IMG/VR virus record: IMGVR_UViG_3300033145_001325
Span: 1 to 32,096 of that record
DNA: 32,096 nucleotides
From: a virus
Strand: one strand, 5' to 3'
In this document: positions 13,284 to 20,330 of the stretch, piece after piece
How positions within the stretch are numbered: position 1 is the first letter of the stretch
Layout of the letters: the number at the start of each line of letters is the position of its first letter
Notes under the pieces: generated by a model
What the model saw: the letters and a program-made list of their open reading frames with translations, nothing else
What the model was told of the DNA's origin: nothing
Database searches by the model: none
Made by a program: the position numbers and the translations under genes

Positions 13284-14012
13284 CTATTGGATAGCGATTA
13301 TAACTATGACTGTAAAGGACGGGTCAGTCCCGCCTATGGTCCAACTCGCCCTCCACCATGTATCGGTTATTTCGCCAGATACCGGCGTAGCCCACTGTGC
13401 ACCCACATCTGACGCCTGGCTGAAAGTTATCCTGTCCGTAGGGCTGGCAAAACCTTCTGCGTCATCTGATTGTATCACCATGTCAAGCGTCGGTGTCGTA
13501 CCGCTAACAGCCAGGACGTGCATGACAGCATAAACTTTTTTGCCTTCAGCAACCGTGCCCAGTTGGCGGACAATACCCGCCCCGGTGGTAGTGCGGGCCC
13601 CTGTTTCCATGATGATGCCGCGGATTAGTTTGCTCCCGCTGCCGGACCCGGACAGGTCGAAAGCAAACAATTCTCCCACGGCTGCGCCAGGCGCATAATT
13701 TGCAGCTATGTTTTTTAAGCTGAAAGCCTTTTCTCCGGCCACACCGTCGGTGGGGCAAACAGTCATTATTTCATCAGCTACGGCGAACTTGTTCCAGATT
13801 ATTTCGTCAACCTGATCGCTGCCAGCCTCAAAAAACCCCCGGTGATTAAACTTAAAGTCCAACAGCCCTGCTATTCTCTGAACGCTGCCGCTACCAAAAA
13901 CTGTTTTGTCAATTTCCTGAGCACTATACTCAAGCCCCAGCTGGTTAAGGTCAGCTGACAGGTTGTAACCGCCCAGGTAGAGCTTGCAGTTTCGCAGTAC
14001 GTACTTGCCCAT
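13284..14012 (-). CDS. Tail tube-like protein 1 (larger paralogue)
   Basis: A 242-residue protein whose first about 60 residues (MGKYVLRNCKLYLGGYNLSA; LEYSAQEIDKTVFGSG; VQRIAGLLDF) align by eye with the N-terminus of the next gene. It carries an additional C-terminal beta domain (TDTWWRASWTIGG). The protein starts at ATG 14012, overlapping the preceding stop (TAATG). Two tube-type genes in a row suggest a duplication: one may form the tube, the other its end or a decoration. Family inferred from position and pattern. Confidence 0.75.
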   Translation of the reverse strand: MGKYVLRNCKLYLGGYNLSADLNQLGLEYSAQEIDKTVFGSGSVQRIAGLLDFKFNHRGFFEAGSDQVDEIIWNKFAVADEIMTVCPTDGVAGEKAFSLKNIAANYAPGAAVGELFAFDLSGSGSGSKLIRGIIMETGARTTTGAGIVRQLGTVAEGKKVYAVMHVLAVSGTTPTLDMVIQSDDAEGFASPTDRITFSQASDVGAQWATPVSGEITDTWWRASWTIGGTDPSFTVIVIIAIQ

Positions 14013-14221
14013 TACTTCTTCACCACCTTATACCTGTAACCACACAGGCTACAGACCCATTCCTCGTTACCCATTGTGGACATATCAATCCGTTTGTTTG
14101 GTGGATGGGTGCATTCTTTTTTAGATTCCTTTTCTTCTTTCTCTTCATAGCCCAACAAAGAAAGGGCCTCGTCTACCCCGGCCCTTATCGCTAGTAAAGC
14201 CATTATCAATTTATCATCCAT
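14012..14221 (-). CDS. Small zinc-finger-like protein (69 aa)
   Basis: Begins MDDKLIMALLAIRAGVDEAL, then a very charged linker and C-terminal CTH...CSLCG (Cys and His at about 37-39, CSLC at about 57-60), a likely zinc knuckle, ending in basic RYKVVKK. It lies between the completion protein and tube genes, each boundary overlapping or within a few bases (TGATG-type). ATG 14221 has GAGGAG upstream. Unknown role, possibly tail-assembly or regulation. Confidence 0.65.
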   Translation of the reverse strand: MDDKLIMALLAIRAGVDEALSLLGYEEKEEKESKKECTHPPNKRIDMSTMGNEEWVCSLCGYRYKVVKK

Positions 14222-14225
14222 GGCC

Positions 14226-14636
14226 TCACTCCTCGTGCCAAATAATGAAGTCTAAAATCCGGTGATAGATTTCTGGGTCAGGTTCAAAAGACGCATCGAT
14301 TTCGTTCTCAAGATAAATATGCTGAACTTTTACACCGCTAGCACCACCCATTATACCCGAGTAATCCTGGAGTGCTTTTTTTAGAGTTTTTGTCACGTTT
14401 ACAGCAGACGAATACTTTTTGGCCCATACCGAAAATTGAAAGCGGGGAGAAGTTAAATTAGCGTCGCCTCCCATAAGATGAATTCCTGGGCCGCTTATTC
14501 TTGTATAAGTAACCGCTGGGTTTTCCTTTAAATCAACGCTTTGCGGCAATCTCATTGGATATATTTGACTTCCGATTAGTGCAGTTAACTCGGCGTAGTT
14601 GCTGAGATAATTAAATAATGCTTCTTCTATTTCCAT
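14226..14636 (-). CDS. Tail completion / minor tail protein (DUF3168-like)
   Basis: A 136-residue protein (MEIEEALFNYLSNYAELTAL; IGSQIYPMRLPQSVD; NPAVTYTRISGPGIHLMGG; RFQFSVWAKKYSSAVNVTKT; ENEIDASFEPDPEIYHRILD). The pattern N-terminal helix, Y-P, V-T-Y-x-x-I-S, R-F-Q-F-S-V-W-A, and final beta hairpin is that of DUF3168 tail-completion proteins (gpU-like). It follows HK97 gp10 by one base. Function: stabilising the tail end that joins the head. Confidence in family is moderate to good. Confidence 0.78.
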   Translation of the reverse strand: MEIEEALFNYLSNYAELTALIGSQIYPMRLPQSVDLKENPAVTYTRISGPGIHLMGGDANLTSPRFQFSVWAKKYSSAVNVTKTLKKALQDYSGIMGGASGVKVQHIYLENEIDASFEPDPEIYHRILDFIIWHEE

Positions 14637-15164
14637 TTACATCACCTTCTCAAAAACACGCCTTAGTTCATCCCTAATCCTTTTCTTTATTTCGTGTTCA
14701 TTTTCGTCCAGCGCCGGCCGTAAGTATGGCCTAGGTGATATCGTTACCGATCTGCGCAATAAGTACTGTGCCTTGCCACTATCGTCAACCAAGATATATT
14801 GCCCTTTTAAAGTTTGGGCAACGCGTAATTTATGTTTCCTCGGACTTCCTTTTAAATTACCAATAGGTATGGCGAGAAACTTACTATTCTTTGGTGTAAT
14901 TGTCCCACCAAACTCATGAATGGCAGCATATTCTAAATCGGTGCCTACTTCAATCACAATGCTCTCTTTAGTTTTCTTGGCGGTTTCCATGTGGATGCTT
15001 TTCCGCAAAGTCCCGGTTTTATAAGGTGCCCTTTTTTTTGCATCGTTCTGAATTATTAGAGCTCCAGTCATGACAGCAGCTTCCATTTTGTCAATTATAT
15101 CTTTCTCTATTCTTTTCATTTTCTTTTCCAGTTCCTTTGCGCCAATTAGTTTAACTGTTATCAT
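14637..15164 (-). CDS. HK97 gp10-like tail/head-tail protein
   Basis: A 175-residue protein. N-terminal GAKELEKKMKRIEKDIIDKM; the conserved RAPYKTGTLRKSI at about 65-77; YAAIHEFGGTITP at about 99-111; and RPYLRPALDENEHEIKKRI near the end. These are the gp10 family landmarks. The protein usually sits between head-closure and tail-completion genes, as here. ATG 15164 has AGGTGGTGA upstream. Confidence 0.88.
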   Translation of the reverse strand: MITVKLIGAKELEKKMKRIEKDIIDKMEAAVMTGALIIQNDAKKRAPYKTGTLRKSIHMETAKKTKESIVIEVGTDLEYAAIHEFGGTITPKNSKFLAIPIGNLKGSPRKHKLRVAQTLKGQYILVDDSGKAQYLLRRSVTISPRPYLRPALDENEHEIKKRIRDELRRVFEKVM

Positions 15165-15165
15165 T

Positions 15166-15528
15166 TTAGCTCACCACCTGGACCGTCAGCCTGGTCATCA
15201 GCCCCCGGCTGTCATGTTCAACCAGAAGGATGTCATAAGTTTTGCCGGCCACAACCGCCCGCATATCTTCAGTAATGGCCGGATAGTTTCCGCGCAGAGT
15301 AAGATGATGCGAGCTGACCACATAGGTCATGTCCGGCCGCTTCACTTCTTGGCCGCCGCTGGGCGCAATTGCGCAGGGGATGTCAATATGATCCGCCTTA
15401 TCCAGCCAAGTTTTAATCGGCTCTCCCAACTCGTCCTGGGTTTCAGTATACTCCTGGATGGTGCAAGTGGAATTAAAAAAACTGCCCAGGTTGTCGAGCA
15501 GCTTCGGGTGGAATAACCTCTTATTCAT
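15166..15528 (-). CDS. Head-tail adaptor / head closure protein
   Basis: A 120-residue protein (MNKRLFHPKLLDNLGSFFNS; CTIQEYTETQDELGEPIKTW; IPCAIAPSGGQEVKRPDMTY; HHLTLRGNYPAITEDMRAVV; YDILLVEHDSRGLMTRLTVQ). The pattern of T-x-D-x-x-G-E-x-x-x-T-W and final Y-x-I-L-x-V is that of phage head-tail joining (head closure) proteins. Starts at ATG 15528, overlapping the preceding stop by eight bases. Confidence 0.82.
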   Translation of the reverse strand: MNKRLFHPKLLDNLGSFFNSTCTIQEYTETQDELGEPIKTWLDKADHIDIPCAIAPSGGQEVKRPDMTYVVSSHHLTLRGNYPAITEDMRAVVAGKTYDILLVEHDSRGLMTRLTVQVVS

Positions 15529-15904
15529 TGCGCAGCGCGTCCTTCCAGATTAATTCCCGGGTGCTGAAGGCATCCAAGGCCTGCTCGGCGATATCGAAAT
15601 CAAATTCCTCATCTACCTGCCGGCGGAGCTCTTTCGCCCGCTCCCGCAATTCTTTTGCCACGGCCGGGCCGTCGGTGCTTAGATCGAGCAACTTAATCCG
15701 CTTCTGCACCAGAGCTTCCGAGCTAGCGATGGTATCCAGGGCCTGGGCGGCTGCGAGGCGGATGTCGTTTTCATCGTTTACCTGGGTGATAGAAAGAAAT
15801 GCGTCAATTTCTTCATCGGTGAAAATAGGATTAGCCTGGTCAGTGTCCGTAATCAGCAGCCGGACTTTTCCTCTATCGGTAGTTACATCGAAAGTAAAAG
15901 CCAT
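15521..15904 (-). CDS. Head-tail connector (gp6/DnaT-like adaptor)
   Basis: A 127-residue protein (MAFTFDVTTDRGKVRLLITD, TDQANPIFTDEEIDAFLS, then helices DIRLAAAQALDTIASSEALV and AKELRERAKELRRQVDEE). The phrase V-R-x-L-I-x-D-T-D-x-x-x-P-I-F-T-D-E-E-I is typical of gp6-like connectors that dock under the portal. It is followed by head closure and gp10, as expected. The ATG follows the small upstream ORF by three bases with GGGGAGA upstream. Confidence 0.85.
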   Translation of the reverse strand: MAFTFDVTTDRGKVRLLITDTDQANPIFTDEEIDAFLSITQVNDENDIRLAAAQALDTIASSEALVQKRIKLLDLSTDGPAVAKELRERAKELRRQVDEEFDFDIAEQALDAFSTRELIWKDALRNE

Positions 15905-15907
15905 GAA

Positions 15908-16081
15908 TTATCTCCCCTTCTTTTGGGGTTTCTTATTTCTCTTGGGCTCTTTTAGTTGGACCATATCGGAATCTTGCTTGGGCGGCTTTCCTTTTTGCAG
16001 GTCCTGCCGCAAGCCGCGAATTTCACCAAGAATTAAATTTAGAAATTCATCAGTATTGGTTACTGGACGCGGGTCGCCCAT
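15908..16081 (-). CDS. Small protein between capsid and connector (57 aa)
   Basis: ATG 16081 begins MGDPRPVTNTDEFLNLILGE, then a helix and a very basic tail (KEPKRNKKPQKKGR). GAGGTGATAAT lies upstream and the stop is three bases before the next ATG. I recall similar short proteins between major capsid and connector in other phages, but no function. A helical N-part and basic C-part would fit nucleic acid or capsid contact; this is inference. Confidence 0.65.
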   Translation of the reverse strand: MGDPRPVTNTDEFLNLILGEIRGLRQDLQKGKPPKQDSDMVQLKEPKRNKKPQKKGR

Positions 16082-16098
16082 ATTATCACCTCAACTTT

Positions 16099-16125
16099 AG
16101 CGGGAGGGGCAAAACCCCTCCCGCT
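16099..16125. other. Perfect 11-pair hairpin after the major capsid gene
   Basis: AGCGGGAGGGG, loop CAAAA, CCCCTCCCGCT, 23 bases past the capsid stop. No U-run follows on either strand, so it is more likely an mRNA-stabilising or attenuation element than a full terminator. Confidence 0.6.
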
Positions 16126-16147
16126 CCCTACTTATTGTTATTTAAAT

Positions 16148-17314
16148 TTACGCCCCGCTACCATTGCTGGCTACAGTCATTTTCGGATCCATTTGGGTCC
16201 CACCCAATACGTGTCTTACCTTGTACTGAATACTGTCGGTATCGAAGTCTCCGGCCATCGGGTCAGCAGCCCCGCCACCCACGCGCTGAGCATTCGGGCT
16301 CTTGATAAAGATTTCCGGCTCAGTATGACCGCGCAGGAAGCCAACTTCCAAAGCCGGCCGGTTATTGGCTGGATCCGCGAACAGGAACCAACTAGTATTA
16401 CCGTTAGCGCTGGAAGCCACGATTGGAATATAAGGATCCACATGCAGTTTCAACCGGTTCTTCATCCAGTTGACAGCAATCAGCTTTTGATTTGAAGTCC
16501 CGCCGGATTCAATCAGCTCCAATTGCAGAGCATTCAAGATATTCTCCGCTGTAATTTCCAGAGCTGGAGACACTACAAGGTGAACAGCGTCAATAATAAT
16601 CGGCTCACCGTCTGAATCGGTTTGTGCAGCCAGAATTGTCATAGCAGTTTGCAGAGCGGCAACAGACAGCGCCGGATTACCAGTTACAATGTTGCTGTTA
16701 CCGGCCGTGTAGAGGCTGGCATGAGGACCGCTGGAGTCAACATACAGGCCGGTAGCGAATTTCTGTTCTGTCCTGCGTGCAGCCCTGCCGAACCTGGCTG
16801 GAATATCCCTGAGTGCATCCAAGTCGTCATTGATAAGACTCTCCCATGAAAATGGAATCCTTCTACCGTACTTACTAACGCTGTAGTCGTATTTACCTTC
16901 ACTCAAACTGCTTTCGGGATATTCGGCTTGCTCTTTGACTTCATCCAATACGGCTTCGGCCCCGCTTACGGTAAACCGCTTAACTGTGCGGAAATCTCTT
17001 ACTGTTGCAATCCTGCAGTAATTGCGGTAGACCGCCGGAGTCTCCCGGTAGTTAGCCAGGAGCTGCCGATCCAGCACATCCCCGAACAGATAGGGGAAAT
17101 CGCTGGTGGTCATCGCTTCCTGCAGGTGATACACAGGCCTGCGGCCCTCAAATACATCAGCCATAAACTTAGCTGCTTCAGCAAGCTTCTTCATATACTC
17201 AGGGTTATTGCGCCCATGCGCCTGGCGCACTCCCTGGCCTTCAGAACCAAAAAGCCTCTGAACAGAGGCTTCTTCTGCGCGTATGTTTTCAATTACTTCT
17301 AAGAATTCAGCCAT
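16148..17314 (-). CDS. Major capsid protein (HK97-fold, Mu gpT-like)
   Basis: A 388-residue protein. N-terminal part is helical and charged (FLEVIENIRAEEASVQRLFG); then DFPYLFGDVLDRQLLANYRE, TPAVYRNYCRIATVRDFRTV and KRFTVSGAEAVLDEV, SESKYGRRIPFSWESLIND-like region (YGRRIPFSWESLINDDLDAL), VVSPALEITAENILNALQLE, and a final NRPALEVGFLRGHTEPEIF then DSIQYKVRHVLGGTQMD. The phrases 'L...R.L...Y......Y...C......DF...' and 'YGR.I..SWE..IND.L' are those of the Mu-like/HK97-fold capsid family. Only a single small gene follows before connectors. ATG 17314 has GGGAG upstream at 12 bases. Confidence 0.92.
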   Translation of the reverse strand: MAEFLEVIENIRAEEASVQRLFGSEGQGVRQAHGRNNPEYMKKLAEAAKFMADVFEGRRPVYHLQEAMTTSDFPYLFGDVLDRQLLANYRETPAVYRNYCRIATVRDFRTVKRFTVSGAEAVLDEVKEQAEYPESSLSEGKYDYSVSKYGRRIPFSWESLINDDLDALRDIPARFGRAARRTEQKFATGLYVDSSGPHASLYTAGNSNIVTGNPALSVAALQTAMTILAAQTDSDGEPIIIDAVHLVVSPALEITAENILNALQLELIESGGTSNQKLIAVNWMKNRLKLHVDPYIPIVASSANGNTSWFLFADPANNRPALEVGFLRGHTEPEIFIKSPNAQRVGGGAADPMAGDFDTDSIQYKVRHVLGGTQMDPKMTVASNGSGA

Positions 17315-17329
17315 CTATCTCACGCTCCC

Positions 17330-17671
17330 TTAATAACCGATTTTTACCTTGATGTTAGTGGTTGCTCCGCTGGCTACAGCTTCAAGAGCATAACCAAAGC
17401 GAATACCATTTGTAGCATCAACATTTAGTATCCCGCCATCATAGTAAATAACATCTCCGGCAGAAATAGCTGCATCGCCAACATCATCAGCACCGTTAAC
17501 ATCTAACTTATATACGCCACTAGTGTCAATAGTAGCCTTACCGTCGCTGTCCCGGTCAATCTGAGCTACACCGGGGATATTGCCAAACACTACGGGGTCA
17601 CCAGAACTGGTACCTTCCGGCACATCTACATACAGGTAACGACCATCTTCATAAACCCTATTTTTTGCCAT
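17330..17671 (-). CDS. Capsid decoration/cement protein (DUF2190-like)
   Basis: A 113-residue protein (MAKNRVYEDGRYLYVDVPEG; GDPVVFGNIPGVAQIDRDSD; GKATIDTSGVYKLDV; GDVIYYDGGILNV; GIRFGYALEAVASGATTNIK; VKIGY). The succession 'G.....VP.G...GDPV..G...GVA........G.A.I...GV..L.V........GD.IYYD.......V......GYALE.V..GAT..I.VKI' is DUF2190. These proteins sit right before the capsid gene and decorate or stabilise capsids. ATG 17671 has GAGGTAT upstream. Confidence 0.88.
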   Translation of the reverse strand: MAKNRVYEDGRYLYVDVPEGTSSGDPVVFGNIPGVAQIDRDSDGKATIDTSGVYKLDVNGADDVGDAAISAGDVIYYDGGILNVDATNGIRFGYALEAVASGATTNIKVKIGY

Positions 17672-17674
17672 TTT

Positions 17675-18097
17675 TTATACCTCCCTGCCCTTTGCAGCAA
17701 TTTTGGCAGCACTCTCAGTAAGCCCCAACCGCGCAAAGGAACTTTCTAAAGTTTTTTCAACTTCCTCAAGATTCACATCTCCGCTTCCGCCTTCACCCAT
17801 GCCCTTGATTTTTCCGGAACCGGTCACTTTCGCTAGATAGTCCACTTCTGCATCTATGGCCTCTTTGATTTTCTTCTTGTACTCGTCCTTGTCCAGCTCG
17901 CCATCTTTGAGCATGGGCTTTTGTGCCAGGCTTTCAACCAGGCGCTGCTTGGTGATGTCAGGCAGCTTGGCTTCCTTCAGCTGCTCAGAAACAAAATCCC
18001 TCGCCTCTCTTAAGATCAGGGACTCCTTTAAGCGCTTATTCTCCTCTTCCAGTTTGCTATTGGTTTCTTCAAGCTTTTTCAGCTTTTCGTCACTCAT
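17675..18097 (-). CDS. Nested scaffold protein (internal start in the protease gene)
   Basis: In-frame ATG 18097 (MSDEKLKKLEETNSKLEEEN) has GGAGG with an eight-base gap, an ideal ribosome site that is unusual inside a gene. It begins exactly where the protease part ends and the coiled coil starts. The 140-residue product would have N-terminal coiled coil and C-terminal basic/GREV part. This is the arrangement of lambda C/Nu3. The site is visible; its use is inferred. Confidence 0.6.
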   Translation of the reverse strand: MSDEKLKKLEETNSKLEEENKRLKESLILREARDFVSEQLKEAKLPDITKQRLVESLAQKPMLKDGELDKDEYKKKIKEAIDAEVDYLAKVTGSGKIKGMGEGGSGDVNLEEVEKTLESSFARLGLTESAAKIAAKGREV

Positions 18098-19591
18098 CCG
18101 CTTCGCCTCCTCGAATTTATTTTTCTCGCCATACACAGCCGCTTTGATTTCTGTCCTCAGTCCTTCGACTAGATCGGGTCTATTGCGCTTAACCTCGTCC
18201 AATGTAATGGCATCCCAGTTCACTTCATCTTCACTCCTTCCCGCTGCCTTTGCCCTGGCAGCTTCGAATAGCTCAATCACTTTGCCGCCAGCCCCGGGAG
18301 TAGTGACAAAGTCCACGCTTTCTGCTGCGGCGATTTTCTCTATAATGGGGCCTGTCTTTCCTTCCGCCTCTCCTTGTTTGGCTTTGCCCAGGGCTCGATG
18401 GCTAATGCCAATGTGCGGAGCTAGCTCTTTGACAGCTTCTTGATACGGCCCAAATACCTTAGCATCAGCATAAATACCGGGGCCGTCCGGGCCATTTTCC
18501 TCAAAACGTCCATCGGAAACCAAAACGCCCGCTAGGTCTCTCAACGAGCGCTCAGGCCGTTCGTTTTCTTCGGTTTTAGTCGGATGGTCCCAGTACATTT
18601 TTAAACCGGCTTTGTAGACGCCGGTGTCTCTTTCAAGAACTTCTTTAGAATAATACCCGGAATTACCCCAGCCTGGCTGAATAATTTTAATGGGGATAGT
18701 CCCATCCCTGCGGACTGCCTTCTCAACAAGAGGAATAAATTCGCCTGCTAAGTTTTGTTCACCATCAGATTCTTTAATGTGCGCCGGCATTTCTTTCGGG
18801 TCCCGGTCCGGATTAACCTTCTTCCAAGCTGCTCTAAGCTTGGCTTTTACTTTCGCCACATCCTTTGCTGGGATATCTACTTTTTGCCCCCGGAATCCTC
18901 CAGGACTGAAGGCTGCAATAGCACGGCCCACCTGCGCTGCTGTCATCTTCTTCTGTGGGTCTTCCCACAGCCGAAGTTTCCACGTGCTTGGCTTGTCGGG
19001 ATCGGGCACGTATGTATAAGCTTCTGCCGGATACTGCTTTCCGTCCTCGGTTTTGGTCTTGGCCTCTTCTAATCCACGGTTAGATTCCTGCGTTTTTACG
19101 GGTTTGTAAGTTATTTCTTTTACTACTTCAACCGGATCACCCAGCATTACCTTGCCGTTGTCGTCAATAACATAAGTACGCTTAAAGAGCTTCATTTTGC
19201 CGGTAGCATCATCCCGAGGTTCATCTTCGTAGATGAAATAACTGCTGAAAACGTCACGGATGAAGTACCACCGTTTGGTTGCTGGGTTCTCATTGTGCAA
19301 GGCCTGCCGCAACTGTTGCCGGATCTGGTCATGGCTCAGTTCTGCTTCAATCAGTTTTTTTGCTTCCCAGATTGCTTTTTTCTTTTCGGCCTCTTCTACG
19401 TTATCACCCTGCCCCAGTTTGGCTATAATATCCTGCAGCGCTTTGATGGCCGCTTTGATTTTGTTTTCATTATCCTTGCTGACCACTCTGCCGACTTCTT
19501 CAAGTCTCTGCAAGGTATCTTGAACTTCATTCATGCTTTCCGTCACCACTCTTTCTGCAATTCGGTCACCGATCCAGATTGGCAAGAGCAT
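17675..19591 (-). CDS. XkdF-like prohead protease with C-terminal scaffold (fusion)
   Basis: A 638-residue protein. The N-terminal third is helical and then reads TWKLRLWEDPQKKMTAAQVG and AFSPGGFRGQKVDIPAKDVA, a segment I know from phage head proteins. About 278-450 is the XkdF-like protease part: GTIPIKIIQPGWGNSGYYSK, MYWDHPTKTEENERPERSLR (His of the active site), LAGVLVSDGRF, GIYADAKVFGPYQEAVKELA, HIGISHRALGKAK (Ser), ESVDFVTTPGAGGKVIELFE. The last about 140 residues are coiled-coil scaffold (KLKKLEETNSKLEEENKRLK). ATG 19591 has AAGGGGG seven bases upstream and overlaps the end of the Asn-synthetase-like gene. Function: prohead maturation and scaffolding. An internal start yields free scaffold. 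Confidence 0.83.
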   Translation of the reverse strand: MLLPIWIGDRIAERVVTESMNEVQDTLQRLEEVGRVVSKDNENKIKAAIKALQDIIAKLGQGDNVEEAEKKKAIWEAKKLIEAELSHDQIRQQLRQALHNENPATKRWYFIRDVFSSYFIYEDEPRDDATGKMKLFKRTYVIDDNGKVMLGDPVEVVKEITYKPVKTQESNRGLEEAKTKTEDGKQYPAEAYTYVPDPDKPSTWKLRLWEDPQKKMTAAQVGRAIAAFSPGGFRGQKVDIPAKDVAKVKAKLRAAWKKVNPDRDPKEMPAHIKESDGEQNLAGEFIPLVEKAVRRDGTIPIKIIQPGWGNSGYYSKEVLERDTGVYKAGLKMYWDHPTKTEENERPERSLRDLAGVLVSDGRFEENGPDGPGIYADAKVFGPYQEAVKELAPHIGISHRALGKAKQGEAEGKTGPIIEKIAAAESVDFVTTPGAGGKVIELFEAARAKAAGRSEDEVNWDAITLDEVKRNRPDLVEGLRTEIKAAVYGEKNKFEEAKRMSDEKLKKLEETNSKLEEENKRLKESLILREARDFVSEQLKEAKLPDITKQRLVESLAQKPMLKDGELDKDEYKKKIKEAIDAEVDYLAKVTGSGKIKGMGEGGSGDVNLEEVEKTLESSFARLGLTESAAKIAAKGREV

Positions 19592-20330
19592 GCACAAACC
19601 CCCTTTTTGGGCGCTGAATCACCCATTCCGGTACCCCAGCCAGACGGGCAACCTCGCGCCAAAATGCTTTACCGATCCCATCCCGGACCCGCTCACTCAA
19701 TGGAATCCGGGCAATGTAGCCAACAACAGTGGGCTGGAGATATACCCAGTGGAGATTGACTCCCACCTGGTCCGCCGCCCGGAACATCGGCTTCAGGTGT
19801 TTTGGCTCAAGCTCGTTCCAAAAATACTCAAACGCATCCTCAATTCTTGGAAACTGTTCATCTCTGTGACTGTGCCACCAGTAACCGCCCATCTGCTCGT
19901 CGATGCCGTCGGTGGCAATGATATCCGTAACCCACTTGGAAGCGAACCGCAAGGCCAACAGAACGCCATCGTCGCCCGGGAAGTATAGGCCTCGAACCTC
20001 TCTTCGGGCAGATTCCTTAGCCTGCCTACTCGGGACATACAGGCGCCAGTCAATGCCCCATTCCTCCGCCAGTCGCCCTGCCGCGATCACATCGGGGTGG
20101 TCTAATCCGGTCCCAATTGTGAAGCACGGAACGTCAGGGCTCACCTTTCGCAGGAGTGCCACCAGCAGGGCACTGTCAACGCCCGCAGACAGCAGAACAC
20201 CGGGGCGTTCGCACCAGCGAACCGTTTCCGTGACGACCTTCTCCAAGAGCTCAATCAGGCCAGCAGCAGAATAGGAACCATCAGTCGGATTCCTCCAACT
20301 GCCGATTTGCGCAGGGAACCTCCTGACCAT
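19566..20330 (-). CDS. Stand-alone asparagine-synthetase-like ATPase (PP-loop)
   Basis: A 254-residue protein equal to the C-terminal (synthetase) domain of asparagine synthetases. The PP-loop is LLSAGVDSALL at about 46-56 (canonical SGGxDS, here SAGVDS). ATDGIDEQMGGY at 139-150 matches the G-D-G-x-D-E-x-x-G-G-Y motif. Residues about 185-245 match the tail, with LPxS...DGIGKAFWREVARL and IQRPKRGF (239-245). There is no N-terminal glutaminase (Ntn) domain, so it would use free ammonia or another nucleophile after adenylating a carboxylate. It overlaps the ChaB-like gene by 50 bases and the protease gene by 26, so it is coupled to the head operon. ATG 20330 has GGAGGC upstream. The substrate is unknown: lysine-rich or acidic head proteins, DNA bases and small metabolites are all possible. 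Confidence 0.85.
   Translation of the reverse strand: MVRRFPAQIGSWRNPTDGSYSAAGLIELLEKVVTETVRWCERPGVLLSAGVDSALLVALLRKVSPDVPCFTIGTGLDHPDVIAAGRLAEEWGIDWRLYVPSRQAKESARREVRGLYFPGDDGVLLALRFASKWVTDIIATDGIDEQMGGYWWHSHRDEQFPRIEDAFEYFWNELEPKHLKPMFRAADQVGVNLHWVYLQPTVVGYIARIPLSERVRDGIGKAFWREVARLAGVPEWVIQRPKRGFVHALANLDR

Noticed and set aside
15528-16100. Plus-strand open frame of 190 codons across the connector and small gene
   Set aside because: It lies opposite two convincing minus-strand genes and is Ser/Arg-rich with no motif.
17856-18443. Long plus-strand open frame (195 codons) opposite the scaffold/protease gene
   Set aside because: Ser/Leu-rich composition typical of antisense to Glu/Lys-rich coiled coil; the minus strand has clear protease and scaffold motifs and good ribosome sites.
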